Positions 57,446 through 64,000 of a stretch of DNA of 64,000 bases are shown one piece after another; position 1 is the first letter of the stretch, and each line of letters opens with the position of its first letter. A program made the translations under genes and the position numbers. The DNA comes from Cryptomeria japonica (Eukaryota > Streptophyta > Pinopsida > Cupressales > Cupressaceae): assembly GCF_030272615.1 (NCBI RefSeq), contig NC_081407.1, positions 375,017,018 to 375,081,017 of the forward strand, in the 5' to 3' direction. The notes under the pieces are model-generated. The model was given only the letters and a program-made list of their open reading frames with translations. It searched no databases and was not told where the DNA came from.

Positions 57446-58700
57446 ATATATACAAGTAAGTTATAATTTGAACCCTTAATCCACCTCCCTTTTAAAAGTC
57501 ATGATATATATTTTATATAGCATTTTAAATCATGCATCATAATTATAAAATCTAATCTAGTAATTTTGTTTCAGGTCTAACACAAGTAGAAGGCATTAAT
57601 GAAAACCAAGTTATTTGTGCATACTTTATGTTTCATTTTGAATAATTACAAATAAGTTAAAGTTTTGTACCCTTAAGGAAAATCCCTTTGAAGAGTCGTG
57701 ATGTATGCTTTATGTTGTATTTTAAATTGAATGCATCCTCATTATAAAAACTAATCATATGTGTATTTTTTTTCCAGGTCTCTCAGAGTAGACTTGGCCT
57801 CAATGACTACTATTGTTTGTACATACTTTATGTTGTATTTTGAGAGATATATATCCTTATTATTATAATTTAAATAGACTATTTTTAATTTTAGATAGGT
57901 CTGCTTGATTACACTTTGTGTAATATACATAAATGAGAGACTATTGGTCAAATTTATGAATGAGATAATTATGTTTTAATCAAGTTCTATTCAATATATT
58001 ATATATTCTATGGGGTAAATTTATTTTCATACATAGCCCACTCGTTCTACTTGTAAGGACCCCACTATATCACCTACTTTGTTCCTTACACTTTGCTCTT
58101 ATCATCATTGTTATTGAAATGGTAATTATATATTTAAACCTATGTTTTGATACTTTTCTCTTATCATCATTATTATTGTAATGGTAATTATATATTTGAT
58201 TATATATTTTGCGTATCTATGGTGATTAATACTTTTTAATTTAGTTTAAAATATGTTATAATTATAAGATATGTTTTGATACTTTGGTCTTATCATCATT
58301 GTTAGCTCATGATGTACACCTTTATTTTATCTAATCACAAGTTATTTAAATAAAATTCCATAAATAAAATTTCAAGTCCACATAATCCATATAAGGTTAT
58401 TTAAGCACAAGTTCCATAAATAAAATTTCAAGTCCACATAATCCATATATATCTGGATGGTAACATGATGAACTCCACATAATATCTAATGTGCATATAT
58501 ATATGTAATCCACAAAATATATACGATCTAATCCTATTATGCAACTATCCATATATATAAAGTATGTGCACGTCCAATACAATATATAAAATGTTAAAAA
58601 AAAATTACACATGTAAACAAATGTGTAAAGTCCATAAAAAAATACATATCATATAAAATAGTACATGTACATCATATCAGAGCCAAATAAACAGTAAAAT
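57446..58700. other. TE2 region between the convergent genes
   Basis: AT-rich, with decayed tandem duplications at 57490-57905 (ATACTTTATGTT and TTCCAGGTCT landmarks), 58085-58310 (TTGATACTTTTCTCTTATCATC) and 58351-58448 (CCATAAATAAAATTTCAAGT twice). The analogous region of TE1 also holds tandem repeats, but of unrelated sequence. No gene. Confidence 0.6.
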
Positions 58701-60810
58701 CTAAGTGCTATCATCGATAACATCTTGTGGTCTCTTCTCCTCGGGACGTGGACCGGATCCACCCGTCTCATGCTGTACAAGAAATAAATAATATTAAAAT
58801 ACTTGATTAACTATTAAAAGATAATCATTTATCAAATACAGTTGGAATCATAAATTAAGTTACAAACTTACCATATGTGTGCACACATCAACTCCAGTAA
58901 CTTGTTCTGCATGTACTATATGCTCGATAGTTGTACCATCTTGTATACAAGATAAGAAACATGATATAACGAACATGAGCACATACATGTGTTTATTTAT
59001 TTTTATTATTTAATAAAAATGAACATTTATAATTTGATTAAATAATCATATAATAAAATATCGTACATAAGGTTGCTCATCTCCTCTACCAGTATCTCCT
59101 CTAGCAATATCTTGTGCACTATTAATGCCAAATGTAGTGCTAACTAAGTCCTGTACAAGGTCAAATTCAAAGTGTCCAATTAAATCTTAAATTAAGTGTC
59201 AAAATAAGGTCAAAATAAGTATTACATATTAGGACCTCAAAGGATGTCAGTGTGCGTTCAAATTGGCTCTGGTAAAAATGACGAGGATAGCCTATCTTGA
59301 TAGTAGTGTCCACCTGCAAACATGCATTTAATGAAATCATATTTATTGAACACACACACACACACACACACACACATATCTATGTGCGTGTGTGTGTGTA
59401 TTAAATAATTTCAAGTTAAGTTACAATGTTGTAAGAGTTCATATTTAATTTATGAATTCTAAGATACATACAATAGATGGTGTCATAGTTGTCACACCCT
59501 CTTCTTGATGTGATGTAGAGGGTCCCTCATGACCTAAAGCTTGGAGAAAGAAGAATTCAGTGTATCAACATAAAAATTTATATAGTATATGATGATAACA
59601 TATTAACTTAAAAAGCTAGTACAATGTCTAGATAGAAATTGATACTATACCCCAAAAGGTGTGCCAAGCTGTGTAGGATTAGATGCAATATTGACTCGAA
59701 CATTTGGTGTAGTTCTTATCTACATAAACCAAATTTATTTAATGAAGTATTAGATTGTATTAAAAAAAAGACATGCACTTAATTTATACCTATATTTAAT
59801 GAAGTATTAGATTGACATGTACATGTATATATCTATACCTGCTCAAGATGATTATTAGAGCAAAGAAAATCCATATATGATGTCATCATAGTATCATCTG
59901 CTGCATCATGCTCATCTGCAACTGAAGCGGATCCTGGATTAACAGTAGGACCTACACACATCTGATGACAACTCGTACACATATGTGGCATCGATTGAGG
60001 AGAAGATTCCATGTGTGCAACTTTCTCACTCAGGTTACCTGTGAGGGAAGTCAAAGCATCTAATGTTGAAATGAATGGTGTATTCTGCACATCTACAGGA
60101 ATCGATGGAGCAACAAGTGGAACTATGGGTGGATCTGGTAGGGGATTATTACTGCATGTCCCTAATCTATGCTGTGGCATTCCATGACCAACACCCCGGA
60201 ATGACTTAATATCAAAATAATTTGGTTTTCGGTGCATTACAAACTCACAGTATAATTTTTTCAAAAAATATAAAGGGACCTCATAATTATGATGTGGTGG
60301 ATAATCAAAAACTTTCCACCATCTATCCCAAAAGTGTCTAGCCATTTCTGGATGATCACACCTCCTATTTGAAATTCTTTTCTGGCAAGGTTACATTGGT
60401 TCTCTTGTTTTTGGGTTAGTAAAATATGGACATAAATGAGCTTTGGTTACTTTAAGATCAGTGATTTGCCTATAAGTTAAACCATCGGCATAAAAATCAC
60501 GCAACTCTTGTTGTTGTCTATGAAATTGATCTAATTGAGAATCAACAGATCTAACTGACTCAACAACAATTTGCATTGATTTTGCAAACTCTAGAAGATG
60601 GTGGTGGGGGGGGGTGATTGGCTCATTTTGGATAGCAGTAATATTTTGTTCAATCACTTGTAGGTTTTCATTAATTCGTTCTCTTAAATGAATTTCGTCC
60701 AATCTAGGGGGTGGAGGTGGAGGTGGAGGAGGAGGGGGTGGTGGTGGGGGATTTTCACCTAACAATTCATCTATGTCAAAGACATCCATGATAACAAAGA
60801 GCTCCTGCAT
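58701..60810 (-). pseudogene. TE2 ORF2: unrecognised multi-exon transposon protein
   Basis: Start at 60810: MQELFVIMDVFDIDELLGEN, then 15 consecutive prolines, a coiled-coil-like stretch (ERINENLQVIEQNITAIQNE, SVDSQLDQFHRQQQELRD) and FYADGLTYRQITDLK, CPYFTNPKTREPM. A stop follows; the next frame has MARHFWDRWWKVFDYPPHHN and NYEVPLYFLKKLYCEFV, then a Pro-rich tail with MCTSCHQMCVG (to 59833). Further probable exons: about 59240-59318 (VDTTIKIGYPRHFYQSQFER), 59065-59155 (DLVSTTFGINSAQDIARGDT) and 58701-58775 (KRPQDVIDDST-stop). Block order matches TE1 ORF2. I recognise no known family. Confidence 0.68.
59350..59400. repeat. (CA)n/(GT)n microsatellite in an ORF2 intron
   Basis: A CA run, ATATCTATG, then a GTGTG run: an interrupted dyad of dinucleotides. 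Confidence 0.9.
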
Positions 60811-61259
60811 ATATAAAGATATAAATGAATTATATACAACTCTATGTCAAAGAAGAATCTATTTTAGTTTTAAAAAAAATATTTATAAATAGTAACATTT
60901 ATATGTTATTGAATGAGATACACATGAAATATAATATAATATTGAACTTAAAAAATTATACATGTACATACTATTGAATCTTTAAATATAAAATTTGCGC
61001 ACAAAACTTAATAAAAACTTTCTTTGAAACTTCATAAATCTATTATATATTCAATTTAATGCATTCATTTCTTGTAAAATGCATCAACTATTAAAATCAA
61101 TATAAAATATTCCATACATGAACTTGTAAAAAAAGTAAAATAAGATCAAGATATATAAAGTAATTTATACAATAAGTAATTAAGTCACAGTTCTGGTAAA
61201 CATGTTACATTAGTACTTCATGTTGGAATAGTACTAATGTATTAGATGGTAACCTCTCC
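60811..61259. other. AT-rich upstream region of TE2 ORF2
   Basis: No motif seen. Contains a short TACTTCAGTGTTGGA-like unit start near 61210 that foreshadows the repeat array. Confidence 0.5.
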
Positions 61260-62255
61260 AAGTGGTCATTTACTAAGTAAACATGTTGAATTAGTACTTC
61301 AGTGTTGGAGATGAATTAGATGATGAAGTTGGCAATTCGAGAAAATCATGTCATGTCGTGGCTTAATAGGTCCTATTATGGACCTATTATGCCATGATGG
61401 CATAATAGGTGGACTATTATGCAATGTCATGGCATAATAGGTCCTTTTATGCCATGACATGATACAATAGGTCCTATTATGCCATGACATGGCATAATAG
61501 GTCCATAATTGGTCCTATCATACTAAGTAAACATGTTGAATTGGCACTTCAGTGTTGGAGATGAATTAGATGACGAAGTTGGCAATTCGAGAAAATCATG
61601 TCATGTAATGGCTTAATAGGTCCTATTATGGACCTATTATGCAATGTCATGGCATAATAGGACTTATTATGTCTTCATGGCATAATAGGTCCTATTATGC
61701 CATGACATGATATAATAGGACCAACTATGGACCTATTGTGCAATGTCATGGCATAATAGGACTTATTATGCCGTCATGGCATAATAGGTCCTATTATGCC
61801 ATGACATGATATAATAGGTCCATAATTGGTCCTATCATACTAAGTAAACATGTTGAATTAGTACTTGAGTGTTGGAGATGAATTAGACGATGAAGTTGGC
61901 AATTCGAGAAAATCATGTCATGCCATGGCTTAATAGGTCCTATTATGGACCTATTATGCCATGATGGAATAATAGGTGGACTATTATGCAAATTCATGGC
62001 ATGATAGGACTTATTATGTCATCATGGCATAATAGGTCCTATTACGCCATGACATGATATAATAGGACCAACTATGGACCTATTATGCAATGTCATGGCA
62101 TAATAGGACATATTATGCCATCATGGCATAATGTGTCCTATTATGCCATGACATGGCATAATGTGTCCATAATTGGTCCTTTTATACCATGAAATGACAT
62201 AATAGGACCATATTAGGACCTTTATGCCATGACATGGCATAAACCTAAGCCTAAA
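61260..62255. repeat. Palindromic satellite with higher-order units, block 1
   Basis: Dense copies of CTATTATGCCATGACATGGC and its complement (GGCATAATAGG). A leader ACTAAGTAAACATGTTGAAT followed by AATTAGATGATGAAGTTGGC begins at 61272, 61522 and 61839, so units are about 250 and 317 bp and each carries a variable number of palindromes. Minus frames here (61299-61997) only mirror the repeat. Confidence 0.92.
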
Positions 62256-62679
62256 CTTTGATATCTAAAATTTGAAGAGTAATATTAATTACTTTTAAGG
62301 TTATACATTTGGATTTCCCTCTTCTAAAATGAATTTTTAGTTAAACCCCAATGTCCACTAGCTGAAATTGTGGTTTTAATTATGGATTTTGTCTAATCCA
62401 TGAAATTTAAAACATCTCACCTATTTTTTTGACTTCCCATAACCCACTAGAATAGCCCAAAAGGCCACATGGTCACCTAAAAATGATCCAAGGCACTAGA
62501 AAGGTACCGATAACTAATAGTGGTAACTTTTGTATTGCCTAATGAGGATTAAGAACAATTTTGGTACATATGTTTAATTTAAAGTATTGGAATGGTGGCT
62601 TGCTAGAAGTGGTGAATTTTTTTCGTTTATTGGTTGAAAGGCCCAATACCTAAAAGAATAATTCCTAGAAACATTTAAC
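62256..62679. other. Spacer between the palindromic repeat blocks
   Basis: Non-repetitive AT-rich sequence without motifs. Confidence 0.5.
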
Positions 62680-63125
62680 GGTCCTATTGTGCCATTTCAT
62701 GGCATAATAGGACCTATTATGCCATTATGGCATAATAGGTCCTATTATGCCATGTCATGGTATGACATGACCAACTATGGACCTATTATGCAATGTCATG
62801 GCATAATAGGACATATTATGCCATCATGACATAATGTGTCCTATTATGCCATCATGACATAATGTGTCCTATTATGCCATGACATGACATAATAGGTCCA
62901 TAGTTGGTCCTATCATACCATGACATGGCATAATAGGAACATAATTTTCTGTCATGGCATAATGTGTCCTATTATGCCATGACATGGCATAATAGGACCT
63001 ACTATATTCCTATTATGCCATGACACGACTTAATATTACATAATGGCATAATATGTCCTATTATGCCATGACATGACATAATAGGTCCATAATTGGTCCT
63101 ATTATGTCATGTCATTGAATAATAG
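62680..63125. repeat. Palindromic satellite, block 2
   Basis: The same GCCATGACATGGCATAATAG palindromes as block 1, without the ACTAAGTAAACATG leader. Many are near-perfect dyads of 20-30 bp. Confidence 0.9.
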
Positions 63126-63184
63126 GAAAATAGTTATCGAATCTATAATAATTTGACTATGTCAATGGCTAATTCTTAATGAAT

Positions 63185-63410
63185 ATTTCGTTTTGGTTTT
63201 GGTTTTGATACATCCATTTAGTTTCAGTTTGGTTTGGATTTGGTTTTGATTTCCATTTAGTTTCGGTTTTGTTTTGATTTGTTTTTCGTTTTCGTTTTGA
63301 TTTGCATTTAGTTTTGGTTTTGTTTCGATTTGGTTTTGGTTTTCATTTTGATTTCCATTTAGTTTCGGTTTTGTTTCGATTTGGTTTTGGTTTTGATGTT
63401 TCTGAGATAT
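63185..63410. repeat. T/G-rich minisatellite
   Basis: Four or so units of about 55 bp built from TTTCCATTTAGTTTCGG, TTTTG(T/A)TT and TTGGTTTTGG, with strong strand asymmetry. Just downstream (63484-63502) lies TTAGGGTTTAGGGTTA, two plant-telomere-like units, probably chance. Confidence 0.8.
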
Positions 63411-63704
63411 CTTGTATCTTGTAAATTTTATATTTTGTTTTGTTAACTATCTAGATTTGATTTTGATTTGTAAATTTGTTGATTAGGGTTTAGGGTTAAC
63501 TGTTGAAAAATATTTCAAATCAAAATTAAGAATTTACAAATGTAAACACAAATTTACTTATAGGCTACTTCAAAAAAAAACTAAAATAATACCCAAAAAA
63601 TTTAAATAATACTCAAAAAACAGGAAAAATATACAAGAAAATTATAAAATGTGAAAATGGATGATTGAATGTGTACCTGAGATAGTGGTGGAGGCTTGAA
63701 ATGG

Positions 63705-63975
63705 AGTCCACAATACGGGGGCCCATTTTTGATCTCCTTTTCTGACTTCAATTGTAGGGTGAAAATGACAAAATCCGCTTGAAAAAAGGGTAAAATATGA
63801 TTTCGAAACAGGGGCCTGTTTCTAAAAAATGGGACCCCATTTTGTTTGAAAGATGGCCCCCTTTTAGAACAAAATGGGGGCTCATTTATTTTCACCTTGG
63901 GCCCCCATTACCTTTTGGCTCGGGGGCCCGAAGCAAATACGAGACCCTGTTTTTGGAAAATGGGCCCTCATTTCT
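63705..63975. promoter_or_regulatory. TE2 right subterminal repeats
   Basis: Clustered GGGGGCCCATTTTT, AACAGGGGCCTGTTTC, AATGGGACCCCATTTTG, AAATGGGGGCTCATTT, GGGCCCCCATTACC, CTCGGGGGCCCGAAGC and AATGGGCCCTCATTTC. They resemble the left cluster at 53360-53455 and make up most of the last 300 bp of the window. A 97-codon minus frame across them is not a gene. Confidence 0.65.
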
Positions 63976-64000
63976 AAGAGCATGTTTTCCAACGCACAAA

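Larger units (their letters stand above)
52508..64000 (+). mobile_element. TE2: second member of the TE1 family, right end outside
   Basis: Starts GGGTCAATGCAAGAAGC, matching the TE1 terminus at 14 of the first 19 positions, exactly where the Copia-4 RT frame is broken (preceding bases TTTT). It then holds subterminal GC-rich repeats, a + strand transposase, a - strand ORF2, palindromic satellites and a second cluster of the same subterminal repeats at 63705-63975, which implies that the right end is close beyond the window. At least 11.5 kb. Both genes are broken. Confidence 0.78.

Noticed and set aside
61299-61997. Minus frames with repeated SWHNR and related motifs
   Set aside because: They mirror the palindromic repeat array.
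61260-63125. CRISPR-like array of palindromic repeats
   Set aside because: Eukaryotic context, repeats without regular unique spacers, no cas genes. A transposon-internal satellite explains it.
63484-63502. Interstitial telomere motif TTAGGGTTTAGGG
   Set aside because: Only about two units; expected by chance in AT-rich plant DNA.

Overview
The window looks like nuclear intergenic DNA from a seed plant. It is AT-rich and contains four sizeable Ty1/copia elements or pieces of them, several solo LTRs, satellites and microsatellites, and no convincing host gene, rRNA or tRNA. The copia primer sites match the plant type (TGGTATCAGAGC). The density of long, decayed nested elements would suit a gymnosperm or another large genome, but I cannot name the species.

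Layout. 1-9540 is mostly non-coding, with a possible LTR at about 632, local tandem repeats at 5.1-6.4 kb and a solo LTR at 7116-8249. 10150-13454 is a degenerate satellite rich in dyads, and it resumes at 32333-32640. Inserted in that satellite is TE1 (13455-32328), a complete 18.9-kb cut-and-paste DNA transposon with 24-bp terminal inverted repeats and an ACAA target duplication. TE1 carries a broken transposase gene on + and an unrecognised, convergent multi-exon gene (ORF2) on -. Its transposase is split by Copia-1 (18069-26299, TSD AAAGA), which is itself interrupted by a solo LTR (20847-22480, TSD CAAAT). To the right lie Copia-2 (33538-39546, TSD TATAT), Copia-3 (41728-48515, TSD TTTAT) and the 3' part of Copia-4 (48925-52507). 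Copia-4 is cut inside its reverse transcriptase by TE2 (52508 to beyond the window end), a second member of the same DNA-transposon family.

The most notable content is this TE1/TE2 family. Both members have GGGT-starting ends, a + strand transposase with the signature DF(A/D)ENYTL ... DNxxxQFKNARMFYW ... HGKGEHxGAxAxVKRAL, and a - strand ORF2. ORF2 has a proline-rich or coiled-coil N-terminal part, the motif YA(S/D)GL(S/T)Y, a PKT block, a W-x2-RWW-x-VFD block and NYEVPLYFLxKxYCEFV. Subterminal GC-rich repeat clusters differ between the two: GCGTACACGC-like in TE1, GGGGCCTGTT-like in TE2. The 4-bp target duplication and GGG ends resemble what is reported for Sola-type transposons, but that assignment is inference. 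In TE1 and TE2 both genes carry stops, so these copies look dead, although TE1 still has both ends.

The copia elements encode GAG, protease, integrase, reverse transcriptase and RNase H in the usual copia order, and all have at least one stop or frameshift. Nothing here looks like a currently functional protein gene.
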